Shown piece after piece: positions 12,101-21,906 of a stretch of DNA of 64,000 nt. The number at the start of each line of letters is the position of its first letter. Position 1 is the stretch's first letter. A program made the translations under genes and the position numbers. The notes beneath the pieces were generated by a model. It was not told the DNA's origin. It made no database searches and saw nothing but the letters and a program-made list of their open reading frames with translations. The DNA lies in contig NC_063054.1 in NCBI RefSeq assembly GCF_018812025.1, forward strand, positions 11,026,082-11,090,081. Direction: 5' to 3'. The DNA is from Megalobrama amblycephala. Its lineage: Eukaryota > Chordata > Actinopteri > Cypriniformes > Xenocyprididae.

Positions 12101-15100
12101 AAGGGTAAATTTGGCAGTTTTCCCCATGGTATCAAATGGTATCGAATATCGATATTTTTCATGGTATCGTATCAAAGTTGGAAATTCCAGTATCGTGACA
12201 ACACAACTGTGTTGCCTCTCTAAAATGCTTTCTAGTCAGTTAGCTTCCTAATCTAATCCAGTTGTACCCTCTGTATATCATTTGTCTCTTTGTGAGGAAC
12301 AGCCATCAAATTGGCTGTCAAAAGCTTTTATTTGAACTGCTCTTTATGCAGAAATTTTATTCTCAAATCTCTTTTTCTTATATGCTTGCTGTTGTATTTC
12401 TTTGCAGAGGGTCAGATGGAAGTCAACATGACGGAGGTTCCTATGGAGGAAATCGAACTGAGGCTCAAACGTCTGGACATTCGATTTGGAGGCCACTGGA
12501 AGCCCAAAGATTGCAAACCACGCTGGAAGGTGTGCCACTGTTGTGGTTACATTGTTCAAAAAAGGTCATCAGGACATCAGCATGACTGCTTTTGTGTCTT
12601 TCTCTCTTCCTTTCTCTCAGGTGGCCATACTAATCCCTTTTAGGAATCGCCATGAGCATCTTCCCATCCTCTTTCAGCATCTCGCCCCTATGCTCCAACG
12701 CCAACGCTTGCAGTTTGCCTTTTATGTCATTGAACAGGTGTGTACAAACATACTACAAAACTGTATTGCCATAACATTTTTGTCTGGAATAATCATGGAC
12801 TTCCAGAGAGGTTTTTAATATGGAAACGGCTAATTTACTGATGATTGAGAAAGTAAATAGTTGTCTGTGCATTTTTTCAGTCATGTATTTGTGCTTTCAG
12901 GCGGGTACTCAGCCGTTTAACCGTGCCATGCTGTTTAACGTGGGCTTTAAAGAGGCCATGAAAGACCTGGACTGGGATTGTGTGGTGTTTCACGACGTCG
13001 ATCACATCCCAGAAAACGACCGTAATTACTACGGCTGTGGTCAGATGCCTCGACACTTTGCCGCCAAACTCGACAAGTACATGTACATGTAAGTGACCCA
13101 TCTGAAAGGTTTACTTTAGTTATTCTCTCTTTTCACTACTTTTACTCTCCTTTTTCTGCAGTTTTCTGATTGTTTAACGTTTATTTTCTTTATTGCCCGG
13201 CTCTTGACGTTCCAGGTTTTTAATGCAGATAAGTTGAGTTCAGTTTGTTTTCAAAGTGCATATATGAAATAATTCTAGGCTCGTGTTTTAAACAATTCTA
13301 GTGTTTTAGAGCACACAATGTCGTGTTTAAGCGTGTGTGTGAGTGTATAAACTCTTGTGATGTTATCCGCCATCCCTTGCAGATCTTAAGGGATATATGC
13401 ATTTGTGTTTAGTTAGTTGGTTGTTAGTTGGTTGTGTTTGTGCAATTTTAGACCTAAAATGAGCTATTTTGAAATTCATGTAACTAAAAACTGGAAAATC
13501 AAGAATGTTCAAAGCTTAATCTTGAATGCCACTAGAAAATGTGTGAAAACATCATAGTTTCTGTCACTTTTAACCACAGTGTGTTTTTGTTATTTGTGGC
13601 CTCTTTAGATTTGCCGTATGTTGCCATGTCACTTCCTTGATCATGAGATGTGAACGTGTCATCTGCCTTTTTTTCTTGCAAAACAAATTGGCTTAGTCAA
13701 AACTAGATGGAAAAAACATTTGTGATTTCCTCAATATTAGCTTTTGTAATGCAGCTTTAATTTGATACAAAATGTGAGGTCAGGCTATATGAGGGCTATT
13801 GAATATTCAGGGTGGATTTGCATTAATTTTAACATGCTTTTTATTTAGCTATTTAGCGTTTCCTAAAGAGTGGGTCATTAAAGGGTTAGTTCACCCAAAA
13901 ATGAAAATTCTGTCACTATTTACTCACCCTCGATTTGTTCCACACCCATTAGACAAATGGAGATATATTTAATGAAATCTGAGAGCTTTCTGTCCTTCAT
14001 AGAGATCCAACACAACTACCACTTTTCAAGGTCTAGAAAGGTAGGAATGACTTCATTAAAGTACTCAGTGCGACTGGATTAACCTCAATTATATGAAGCG
14101 ACATTAATGCTTTGTTTGCCCAAAAATGAACATAATTTACCACTTTATTTACAAAATAATATTATCCAAAGCATTCAGAGTGTCAGCTCTCGTGTGAACA
14201 CAAATGCATGCGTCATGATGCTCTCGTGATCGCGCGTTGAAGATCAATATTTTCTTTAATAAAGTGGAAAATTCAGTTTTTTTGCGCACACAAAGCACTC
14301 GCGTCGCTTCATAAAATTGACGTTAAACCACTGGAGTCACATAGAATACTTTCATGATGTCTTTCCTACCTTTCTGGGGCTTGAAAGTGGTAATGGCGTT
14401 GGATCTCTATGAAGGAACAGAAAGCTCTGATTGCATTAAAAATATCTTCATTTGTGTTCCGAAGATGAATGAAGGTCTTGCGGATGTGGAACGGTGTGAG
14501 GGCGAGTGGTTAATGACAGAATTTTAATTTTTGAACTGACCCTTTAAACTTAAGCCATTCTTTTCTCTATCCTTTCATCCCATGGTTTAGTCTTTTTTTC
14601 TCTCTTTCTAAGAAATGTTGAATCATTTCCCTTTTCCCTCATTTATCTAATCCATGTCTGTTCAAATATTTTTCATGGACTTCTGGAAACCTGTGTCATT
14701 TTGTTGATGTTAAGGGCCTGAAAAACTCTCCAGATCCTTAAGTTCACTTCCTGGTGTATTGTTTCGGCATATGTGTGTTTTGACCACAGAGAGAGACCAG
14801 CTCACATGTTTGGTCAAATAAATACAGGGCTGCAGTTTTTTGCGTTTTCGCAGCCGCTAATAGAACTTTGATGTAATGTAGGACTGAAATGCTTTTGGGA
14901 CATGGTGTAGGACTGTTTGTTATGCAGATTATGTCATTTGTGTAATGAGGTGTAAACGCAGCTCTAATTGTCTCTCAAAAGTATTTGGGGTAGTTGGAGA
15001 GTTTACCCGTATTTTGCACGTGACTAAGGACTGGTTTAAGACCCCGTGGTTCAGCTTTGCTTTGATTGAGTTTGAAAGGACGGTTGTTCATGTGGACGTA

Positions 15101-16607
15101 TTCTGGTTGAAACCAAAAATGCTTTGTGGGCAGATTACAAGGAAGTAAAAGAGTGCCGTATCTCCTCATCACCTTGTGAAGTAGCATGATAGTCTGTGCT
15201 ATTAAAAGGCTTGTTTTTTGTTGCCTATTGCTTTCAAGTGATTCCTGATGGTAAGGTTTCTGTTTCTACTTTTTTCCCCCTGCTCCTTCTCTTGTTTGAT
15301 TTCAATTTTTAGACATTTTTACAAGTGATTGCTTAGTGGTACTTTAGTTTACTGAGTGTTGAAGTTTGTGTATGTGTGTGTGTTTTTTCAGCCTTCCCTA
15401 CAATGAGTTTTTCGGTGGAGTAAGTGGACTTACTGTCGAACAATTCCTCAAGATCAATGGCTTTCCCAATGCATTCTGGGGCTGGGGTGGAGAGGACGAT
15501 GACCTCTGGAACAGGTCAGTTATGTTTAATTTGATGTATGTGCATATTCCTAAGAGCAGCATAACGCATAGTTTATAACGATCCAGTTACTTTTGTGTAA
15601 AAACAAGTTATTGCTGTGCGTGACTAAAGTATGTATCGTGTTATCATAAACAAATAGATGCATGTGTAACAGAAACATATGTGTGGGTGGGTTTCTTGTT
15701 CTCAGGGTTCATTACGCAGGTTTCAATGTGACCAGGCCAGAAGGTGATATTGGCAAATACAAATCTATCCCCCATCACCACAGAGGAGAAGTGCAGTTCC
15801 TGGGGAGGTCAGTGCCCGCACACATACATAAACATTAGATGTGGGTGATGTATAAGATCTATGAGTCTATTGGATATTGTAGGTGAATAGGGGAGTGCTA
15901 CAGAGCCCCTCAAATACCGCCCTATAAGAGGGTGTGCTGTAGAGCCCTTGTGCCTGGCCCTAATGGCCAACATTTCCAACATGCGTTTAAAGTTTCAAGA
16001 GTTGGGCCCTGCATGATCCTAAGGAGAACAATAGGTATTTTTCCCTTTCAGGGCTTTGGCCCTAAAAACAGGAACTGTGCGTTTAGCAGAGGGTCAAGTC
16101 GACACTGAGGAAGCAACTTTATTTGTTCTAGCTAACACTTTGTGAAGGAAATTTGCTCCACCTTCTTCCTCAATCTCCTTTCAGTCCATCCCTAATTTTG
16201 GAAGCTAGGACTTCAATAACTAAGATTTGGAGGGTGGAAAACAGCTTTCTCTTCACTGCACTGTTCGATCTTTTTACCTCTGACCTGCTTACTCTTGACC
16301 TGACCTTAAAAGTTGTATTCATCTGTTTCTGTGTAGCCTAGAGTGGATTGACCTGTGTGACAAAAACATATTTGCAGTCATACTTGTATAGATATTTGCA
16401 TATTGTAGCAGATTATCTCAAGGACACGCTAACACACATTCATCTCGCCCTTCCCTCAGGTACAAGTTGCTGAGGTACTCTAAAGAGCGACAGCATCTAG
16501 ACGGCTTGAACAATCTGCAGTACTCTCCGGAGATCTCTCTGAGCAGCCTGTATAAGAACATCACGGTCAATCTGAATCCCGAGCTCGCCCCCATAGCAGA
16601 ATACTGA
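2990..16607 (+). CDS. b4galt6: beta-1,4-galactosyltransferase 6 (partial, first exon missing)
   Basis: Eight coding exons join in frame: 2990-3106, 3809-3922, 12408-12529, 12621-12737, 12901-13088, 15392-15514, 15706-15807 and 16460-16607. They encode 342 residues; exon 1 (cytoplasmic tail and most of the membrane anchor, about 40 residues) lies left of the window, giving about 382 in total, the family length. Visible motifs are the CPERLP stem, FRNRHEHLP, FNRAMLFNVGF, the metal-binding DVD in FHDVDHIPENDRNYYGCG, and the acceptor-site WGWGGEDDDLWNR. The stem MIRLYTNKNSTLNGT matches B4GALT6 rather than B4GALT5. The family product is a Golgi type II membrane enzyme that transfers galactose from UDP-Gal to glucosylceramide, making lactosylceramide. 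No frameshift or stop interrupts the exons. The neighbours ttr and desmoglein support the assignment, because B4GALT6 and not B4GALT5 sits next to TTR in mammals. Confidence 0.95.
3107..3808 (+). other. b4galt6 intron 2
   Basis: A 702-bp GT-AG intron. No repeat or regulatory motif is recognised. Small open frames inside it have no coding character. Confidence 0.6.
3809..3922 (+). CDS. b4galt6: b4galt6 exon 3
   Basis: The acceptor is tttaacag and the donor gtaagt. It reads DYPDGNNSSEYIAQ, TTYLPENFTY and CPERLPSM, the lumenal stem with NNSS and NFT sequons. It ends in phase 1; the split Lys codon is completed in the next exon, 8.5 kb away. Confidence 0.94.
   Translation: MILMEIILASISLSQPHTYLRTSHMLRTCPVPNDYLL
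4392..5747. mobile_element. possible hAT-like non-autonomous element
   Basis: The ends share CAGTGCTTCCCACA in inverted orientation. Inside lie two GC-rich blocks (4725-4850, 5195-5330) rich in gcgtctggcgc-type motifs, unlike the AT-rich surroundings. The 8 bp on each side do not match, so the boundaries or the unity of the element are uncertain; it may be two nested elements. Confidence 0.45.
5822..6448. repeat. foldback MITE
   Basis: The left end ttaaaggattggttcat and the right end gtgaactaatcctttaa are inverted copies, with further pairing between about 5878-5900 and 6370-6400. This is the common fish type of short foldback element. Confidence 0.6.
6560..7850 (-). pseudogene. non-LTR retrotransposon reverse-transcriptase fragment (jockey-superfamily type)
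   Basis: Minus-strand frames give KFLDDTVLLHQL (the YADD-type catalytic block with Tyr replaced by Leu), FVDWCDNHYLQINVKKT and VAHYKYL. Upstream on the same strand there are pieces resembling QFAYK-RGT, FID-S-AFNTI and GAPQG-VSSP-LFTLYTN blocks. Several stops and frameshifts break it. It appears older than the LINE at 28.5-32.5 kb and belongs to a different family. Confidence 0.75.
9349..9545 (+). pseudogene. THAP-domain fragment in the left arm
   Basis: ATG at 9349 starts PHCAAFGCNFQS. After frameshifts the text continues as KRRK-EWE, then an LCSLHC stretch and FKRPQLLKELTVAD, which resemble the rest of a THAP domain. It is degenerate; the right arm is the better-preserved copy of the N-terminal part. 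Confidence 0.65.
9591..10596. mobile_element. non-autonomous hAT element with 8-bp target duplication
   Basis: A perfect 8-bp direct repeat GTATGCGC flanks it (9583-9590 and 10597-10604). The ends are CAGAGTTTCCGCTGG and, inverted, CAGGGTTTCTGTTG. Subterminal ccggtcaa/ttgaccgg motifs are repeated near both ends. It carries only an N-terminal zinc-finger frame (10362-9961, minus) and no catalytic hAT domain, so it is a deletion derivative. It lies inside the Kolobok-like element and is therefore younger. Confidence 0.9.
9961..10344 (-). CDS. hAT-derived N-terminal zinc-finger protein fragment
   Basis: ATG at 10344 starts MARPRQTSLKSFFQR; an in-frame ATG six codons upstream is also possible. 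The 127-residue frame has a Pro-rich linker, then FPWLRCEVVDGNEKMFCSRC (a C-x2-C pair), GFTRGSNNLRMSALNEH, and a stop. This resembles the TTF/ZnF862-type DNA-binding start of hAT transposases. Catalytic domains are absent. Whether it is expressed is unknown; it is best regarded as transposon-derived. Confidence 0.65.
   Translation of the reverse strand: MARPRQTSLKSFFQRPDAKENTESGTPEASDVQSQTAPPPPEKKPKCRAYRSEWSDKFPWLRCEVVDGNEKMFCSRCEKAGRRNGFTRGSNNLRMSALNEHRAMTMLRSSSSDKESFHTVANLNVTS
11035..11166 (-). pseudogene. THAP-domain fragment in the right arm
   Basis: The frame runs 43 codons from ATG at 11166: HCAAFGCNFQS, then SLHCFTSDKRRKEWKVV. It has the C-x4-C start and basic region of a THAP zinc finger (C2CH type) but stops before the second Cys/His pair. 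It matches the opposite-strand copy in the left arm. Confidence 0.75.
11837..12103. repeat. palindromic MITE
   Basis: Outer ends taggtctgggcggtatata and tatatcgcccagcccta are inverted relatives. Inside, 11859-11902 and 11961-12002 form a near-perfect inverted repeat (gagcggcatttaatagac and its complement), and atatcgcgttcat pairs with its complement near the centre. Confidence 0.75.
12408..12529 (+). CDS. b4galt6: b4galt6 exon 4
   Basis: The acceptor is ttctttgcag and the donor gtgtgc. It encodes GQMEVNMTEVPMEEIELRL and RFGGHWKPKDCKPRWK, the entry to the catalytic domain. An NMT sequon is present. It ends in phase 0. Confidence 0.94.
12621..12737 (+). CDS. b4galt6: b4galt6 exon 5
   Basis: The acceptor is ttctctcag and the donor gtgtgt. 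It encodes VAILIPFRNRHEHLPILFQH through FAFYVIEQ, the UDP-galactose-binding start of the glycosyltransferase family 7 fold. Confidence 0.95.
12901..13088 (+). CDS. b4galt6: b4galt6 exon 6
   Basis: The acceptor is tgctttcag and the donor gtaagtg. It contains GTQPFNRAMLFNVGFKEAM, the DVD metal-binding motif in HDVDHIPENDR, and YYGCGQMPRHFAAKLDKYMY. The Ile codon at the 3' end is split across the intron. Confidence 0.95.
13089..15391 (+). other. b4galt6 intron 6 with a foldback MITE
   Basis: A 2303-bp GT-AG intron. The only recognised element is the foldback MITE at 13878-14547; the rest shows no recognisable feature. Confidence 0.7.
13878..14547. repeat. foldback MITE, TTAAAGGGTTAGTTCAC type
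   Basis: The left end ttaaagggttagttcaccc and the right end gaactgaccctttaa are inverted. Inner arms also pair (gagagctttctgtcct near 13980 with agaaagctctga near 14420). A related copy lies at 50758-51342. Confidence 0.8.
15392..15514 (+). CDS. b4galt6: b4galt6 exon 7
   Basis: The acceptor is gttttttcag and the donor gtcagt. It encodes LPYNEFFGGVSGLTVEQFLK and INGFPNAFWGWGGEDDDLWN, the acceptor-binding core of the enzyme. Confidence 0.95.
15706..15807 (+). CDS. b4galt6: b4galt6 exon 8
   Basis: The acceptor is ttgttctcag and the donor gtcagt. It encodes VHYAGFNVTRPEGDIGKYKS and IPHHHRGEVQFLG; the HHH segment contributes to metal binding in this family. A conserved NVT sequon is present. Confidence 0.95.
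15808..16459 (+). other. b4galt6 intron 8
   Basis: A 652-bp GT-AG intron. No recognisable repeat or regulatory element. Confidence 0.6.
16460..16607 (+). CDS. b4galt6: b4galt6 exon 9, C-terminus and stop
   Basis: The acceptor is ttccctcag. It encodes YKLLRYSKERQHLDGLNNLQ, then KNITVNLNPELAPIAEY and TGA at 16605-16607. The ending PELAPI-E-Y is typical of B4GALT6. Confidence 0.95.
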
Positions 16608-18044
16608 CAGGCTTCGCCCCCTCGGCGTGACCCCGAGTCAGAAAATGTGATGCCAAATGCCCTTAAAAACAGGAGTGAAGAGGGCAAAGGCCTGTCTAAT
16701 GCACAGTTAGTTGCGTGACGTGAGTGTGTGTGTGTGTGTGCGTGTGTACGATTACTGGATCATATCTGTGAAAGTGTATTCGCGTGACTGCGTGTTCAAT
16801 TGCATGTTCCTGTGTCCATGCTGGCTTTAGCAAATCAGATCACAACACATTTTAAAAAAGGTGGGGAGTGCCAGCATCAACAAATCAGATGTTTACTGCG
16901 AAGCCTTAATTGAATTTTATAGGCTATAAAACTCTGTAGATCTACATTATAGAAAGCTTGGTTTTACATTGCAACAGCACTCTTGACGCCAATAGACATT
17001 TTGTCATGTTCTGTTAGTATAATTTTTTTATACATATCGTTTTTTTTAAAAAGAAGACGTCAATACAGTTTAAATGGATGTATTTTAAATCTGTCCCTCA
17101 CCTTTTGTTCTTGTATTACAATATACATTTCACCTTGGTGGTGTGCTACAGTTTTATTTTTCCCCCAATTCCATGGCTAAACAGAAGGCTGTGACAAGTT
17201 GCATGCATGGCCCTGACTCCCTTGTACATAACTGGCCTTTTAAACAATGCTTTAGCTTTGTCCCCCCTCAAAAGACGCCTGTGATTCCAGTGGAAACACT
17301 CTTCTTTTTGGCAGCTAATTGTTGTTTTTGACTTATTTTTTATTTTTTTCTTCAGTGGTTTGGGACACATGACTGCCGGTCAAAAAATATCAGTGACTGT
17401 AGAAAGCAAACAAAAAATCAAAAACGAAATACAGATATCATTACCTGCTGCATGCCTTAATTTATTTTTTGCTAAATGCTTATTTTGTGTCTTAAAGAAT
17501 TTTATTTTTTAGTCATATTGAATTTTTTTTCGTCTTTGCTTTTGTTAATAGCATAATCATTCTCATGTCTCGTTTTTGAAATGCACTCCACGGTAGTGAA
17601 AGATGTGACTGAAACGGTGTTTAGAAGACAGGTCGTTCGCAGGATAACCTGTTGGTCAGTCAGGTTCGCAGCTGCTAAAGCCAAAATGCCCTTCGCAGGG
17701 TTTGGCATGTGTCTCAACCTGTGTGTTTTTGTCTGTTCGTGTGTGTAGCTCTCAGTATGAAGTACTGGGTGACGATGCACTCCTGTAGGGCCAAGATGAG
17801 AGAGCGACGTCGCAAGTTGCTCTTGAATGGCATTCGGAGTACCCTTGGGCCATGACGACTTTATGCTGTTAAAGTTTTGAGCATTACAAGCTGTTGGTAT
17901 ATGTTTGCCTTTTGTATATATTTTTATTTTTTTGGAGTTGTTGATGTACTTTAGTTTTTTTTTTTTGTGTAAATTTTAAGTTATCATATTAATGTCCTAA
18001 AACTGCTATGTCATATCCTCTCATGCTGTCTGTGTGCGTGTGTT

Positions 18045-18055
18045 GTATGTATGTA

Positions 18056-18086
<31 letters not shown>
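18045..18086. repeat. (TGTA)n(GT)n microsatellite
   Basis: About four TGTA units run directly into 13 GT units, inside the inferred b4galt6 3' UTR. Confidence 0.9.
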
Positions 18087-20016
18087 CCGTCCACTCAGAA
18101 TTACACATCGAGGGTGATATTTTGTCAGCAGCATGGTTTGCGACATTAACTGGACTTTCTGACACTTGAAGTTGAGACACTTACAGTTCACAAAAACGCT
18201 TTATTGCTCCTGCTTTCGAGGCTTTTTGTAGGTTCTTTCCATCCGCATGTCTCTGAAGTGTAGTTGAGCCATGGCATCTCTGAGGTCCTCTGCTTGCTTT
18301 GTCTTTTTCTGAGTGGATGATTTCTTAAACCCTAGTATGGTCTTTTCCCATTGATGGTGACCCCGACGTGATCTCCAGTGCCCAGTCTGTTGTTTACAGT
18401 CTCCTCTTAAACCATCAGACTCGCAGTTGGGTCTAACCAGACCCGTTTACTGTGGTTACGGGTTACAATAACATTTGAACAACTCGGATGAGGAATTGAA
18501 GAATTCTGTCATTTTCCGAAATTAACTGAATATAATATACATAAATGGAGGTTACTGGTGCCAAAGTCCGCTTTTCCTCATTGATCACCTCCTTTTAACT
18601 CGTTCAGCATTGTGTGGTAAAATGTAGCTCTAGGACTTTTCAAGCCAGTCACTTTGAAGATCTGCAAGTGTTTTTCGGTATGCGTGAAGCGAGTTTGTTT
18701 ACGAGTTTGTGTCATATGCAGTCTAGTGTGAGAGGATTGCATTAGGCTATAGAATGAAGGCTGAAAAAACCCTCCCCTCGCTTTTCCATTGCACGGGGCC
18801 AACAAATTTACATAAGCAAAGTTTAGGCAAAGTTGGCATCCAATGTGGGATGCTAAGCTGTTGTTTTACACCCTGTGTTCATGTTGAAGCAGCTGGTGAG
18901 ATTAATAGGTGTTGTTTAATGTAGAAATAGAGGCGTTTTAGACTGATTATAGGCTTTCAAAGAGGGGAAGTGTGGCTTACAGGTACTAGTTTCCAAATGC
19001 TCAATTAAACAAGTATCATTCCATCTTCACAGTGCACTGTTTTCTTGTTTTGCAGGCAGTAGGCTGCACTATCATGTGCTAACGGAGTAAAGAAATGGTC
19101 TTGTGCTGCAATACGGAGTCGGATAGGCCTGTTATGGATTGTGTTAATCATTAGCTTGCAAAACGCTTTTATTTGGTTACACAGATGGGTACTGAACGTT
19201 ACACATTGTTCTTAAAGTGTGGTGGGTTGCAATATGAATATTGAATGTTAAGTTGATTTGAATTTTATTTTTTATTTATTTATTTTTGTTTTGTTTGTGG
19301 TGGTGAATGTGGTCACGCCCCATTCCCCTGATATGAAATGTGCTTTTTTTAATATTATGGGAAACATACTGGTGAGACTGCTCTGGTGTATTTGGATCTG
19401 GTGGTTAATCAGTTGTAACTTTTGAGGGAGCTTTGTTCAGTGCTGTCATTTGTCTCCTAATTTAAGGTCCATCTCATTTTCCACCCCAAAACCAACTCCT
19501 CTCATAGCTGCCCCATCCTGTTCAGCTGTCATTTGAAAATATCCAGAAGAAACAATAGATAGAAAATTTAAAAAGATGATTTATTCACCATTACATATCT
19601 GTAATGTGTAGAGTGTTCAACTTTTGCAGTATTCATATTTGTGCCTTGATTTTTTTTCTTTTCAATTTCACATTGTTGAGATGTGCAGTGGGGTGTGTGT
19701 GGATGGTGTTTAAAATTAGAATCGGGAGCACATTTACATTTTTCTTTAACAGTTTATTTCAATCTGGAGCTGTCTATAAATCTAAAATGTCTGCTAGTCA
19801 TTCAGTGGGAACTAAAAAAAAAACATGAGGATATTCTCCTGTGTTTGTTTCTCCAACGTTGAGGGTCCACTTTAACTGTAACACCAGTATGAGAAGCAGA
19901 ATGTCTTGAGATGCCAGCTGCTTTGACTGACATGTACAATCCTGGTTCCAGACTTTTGTTTTGTTTTTTGTTTTTGTTGTACCGGTCTGTTCACTGCGTT
20001 TCACTCTGTAATGATC

Positions 20017-20022
20017 ATTAAA
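20017..20022 (+). terminator. candidate b4galt6 poly-A signal
   Basis: ATTAAA is followed by an AT-rich then T/G-containing stretch. It is the common variant hexamer and is the reason the 3' UTR is drawn to about 20040. Confidence 0.45.
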
Positions 20023-20190
20023 AGACTTTATAGTTGAAAACTTATTCTGAGTCTGATCTCTTCATTTGGTCTAAGGCTGAGCGAGTGTAATCATGGTCCA
20101 AAATTAACACCAAATGCAAGTAAAAACTGGCTGTGTTGAAGAAATAGTTACTTATATTACAGGCAAGTTACAAAGACACTTGGTAATTTT

Positions 20191-20859
20191 TTAAAGGCAG
20201 GGTAGGTGATTTGTTTCAAAAACATTTTTATGCTAGTTGAAAGTCTCTTTACATCCTGATAACAATCACTAAGTGGTCTAAATGTATTTATATGTATTGA
20301 TATAGGGGAAGGCGTAGGACCATAAAATGTTCATCCAATCACATCCCTCGGTCTAAGGGATAAAATAGGATGTCCTTCCTGCTTGTCAATGTATGCTTTT
20401 ACATATAACCTGTTCATACTTTGCAGAGTTCAGATGCCAGCCAAAACGGCAGTTTTACAGTTCCTCCTTAACCAAAACAGCTAGTTTATGCTGCTTTCAC
20501 ACCATAACCACCGTAATTCGGATGAGATGGAATCCCATGACATTATACTCAGAGTGGTTCGTGACTCGAATTTATGTGACGCTGTCAACGGCGAAATTAA
20601 TCTGCAGCAGTCAGGTGGCACAGGTCAGTACTTTTTAAGTTGTTAACATTACAATAATAAGGAATGTAATGTGCTTTGAGGCATGAGGTAGTTTAACACA
20701 CCGTCTATCATGACACTTTTGTTTGCTCCCTACTGCACGTATTTGTGTATTGAAGGAGGCGTGGCTTTGGAGATGCTCTGAAGGGAGGGTGGGATCTTGT
20801 GCTTTCAAAGCTAGCTTGCTTATGCTAGCCTCTCTGGAAATTACCTACCATGCCTTTAA
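20191..20859. mobile_element. TTAA-flanked non-autonomous DNA transposon
   Basis: TTAA at 20191-20194 and 20856-20859 flank inverted ends aggcagggtaggtgatt and aattacctaccatgcct. TTAA targets point to piggyBac or Kolobok types; no transposase frame is present. Confidence 0.7.
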
Positions 20860-21587
20860 GTTGACATTGTTTAAAGGCCATGACACACCAAGCCACGTCA
20901 AAGAACTAGCGGCAATGAAAAGCGACTGTTGTCGGCTGCTCCTGGGCCAAAAAGCTGCACATCACAAAACTAGCACGTGCATTCTGCATTTGCTTGTAGG
21001 GAAATAACTGCCTATAAAGAGTTTATTAGTCATTCAAAAAGAGAATCAAAACATGGACTGCTGTTAAACAAAGCAACGCTTGCTACCACTTTGAATATCA
21101 GTCGTGCTGATCACTTTATTCATTCTAATGTTATGAAAATATTAACGTATTGGAATGCATTACGGCCCTAAATTGTTTAACCTGTTATCACCAAAATGGA
21201 GTTGGTTTCGCTCTTCGAGAGACACTTGATTTTCTAGCAGCTCCCTGTTTATTTTACCTAGAGGTGGTTGATATGACCAAAATCTTCTCCATAAGTAGGC
21301 CTAATTTTCGACCAAAGTCTTTGCCATGATATAAAATGTAGAAAATGTTTAACTCACATTAGATTCTCTCGGATAACTGGCTAGTTTTCATATAAGACAA
21401 CTGATCATATCTTCATTGATGCTTTCTAAAAATAGTTTATCCTTGTTTATAACAAAACAACCATTTTCTAAATCCCTTCTCCCAAACATCAGACTTTTTA
21501 TCTTTAACCAGGGTTGCCAGACTATATTAAAAAATAATAATAATAATAATAATTGTAACTCATGCTAATGAATTTTACTATCGGATG

Positions 21588-21593
21588 TTTATT
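21588..21593 (-). terminator. candidate ttr poly-A signal
   Basis: AATAAA on the minus strand, about 205 bp after the ttr stop codon, a plausible distance for the short transthyretin 3' UTR. Confidence 0.5.
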
Positions 21594-21798
21594 TGTGTGG
21601 AATATTCCTTGCATTATATTCACAAATATACAAGGAAAAAACTGTAATGACAAAAGAGTAATTTTTAAATAAAAAAGTAGTTTAATCGCTAGTAATATAT
21701 CTCAACTTGGGATTACAAGGTGTAGCAAGGAGTTAATCTTGAATCCTGGGTGTGAAGTAATTTCTCTAAGTTGACGTGAACCAGCTTTCTGTGTGATG

Positions 21799-21906
21799 TC
21801 AATCATGTGCTTTGACGACCACAGCTGTTGTGGTGTATGAGAAGGGGCTCAGAAGAAGAGCCAGAGTGTAATGACGATGCCCCTCCGCATGAGCCTCAAA
21901 CACCAC
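21799..21906 (-). CDS. ttr: ttr exon 4 and stop
   Basis: The acceptor is tttttgcag. It reads [20 protein letters not shown] through VVVKAHD, then TGA at 21801-21799. Confidence 0.97.
   Translation of the reverse strand: MVFEAHAEGHRHYTLALLLSPFSYTTTAVVVKAHD

Larger units (their letters stand above)
3923..12407 (+). other. b4galt6 intron 3, packed with mobile elements
   Basis: An 8485-bp intron between exons that share a split Lys codon. It contains a hAT-like candidate (4392-5747), a foldback element (about 5825-6450), a LINE fragment (6560-7850), the Kolobok-like foldback with a nested hAT element (9096-11427) and a palindromic MITE (11837-12103). Positions 7850-9095 hold AT-rich sequence with no recognised element. 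Confidence 0.7.
16608..20040 (+). other. b4galt6: b4galt6 3' UTR (inferred)
   Basis: From the stop codon to a candidate poly-A signal ATTAAA at 20017-20022 there is no intron-like boundary or foreign element. B4GALT5/6 genes are known for long 3' UTRs. It contains short TG tracts (about 16724-16748, and the compound repeat at 18045-18086). The 3' end is inferred from the hexamer only. Confidence 0.55.
20041..21798. other. b4galt6-ttr intergenic region
   Basis: The two genes converge here. It holds a TTAA-flanked MITE (20191-20859) and repeat-like fragments near 20876 and 21253; the latter resembles sequence at 3985-4080. No coding sequence is recognised. Confidence 0.65.

Noticed and set aside
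16418..16687. A minus-strand frame across b4galt6 exon 9
   Set aside because: Antisense shadow of the galactosyltransferase C-terminus.
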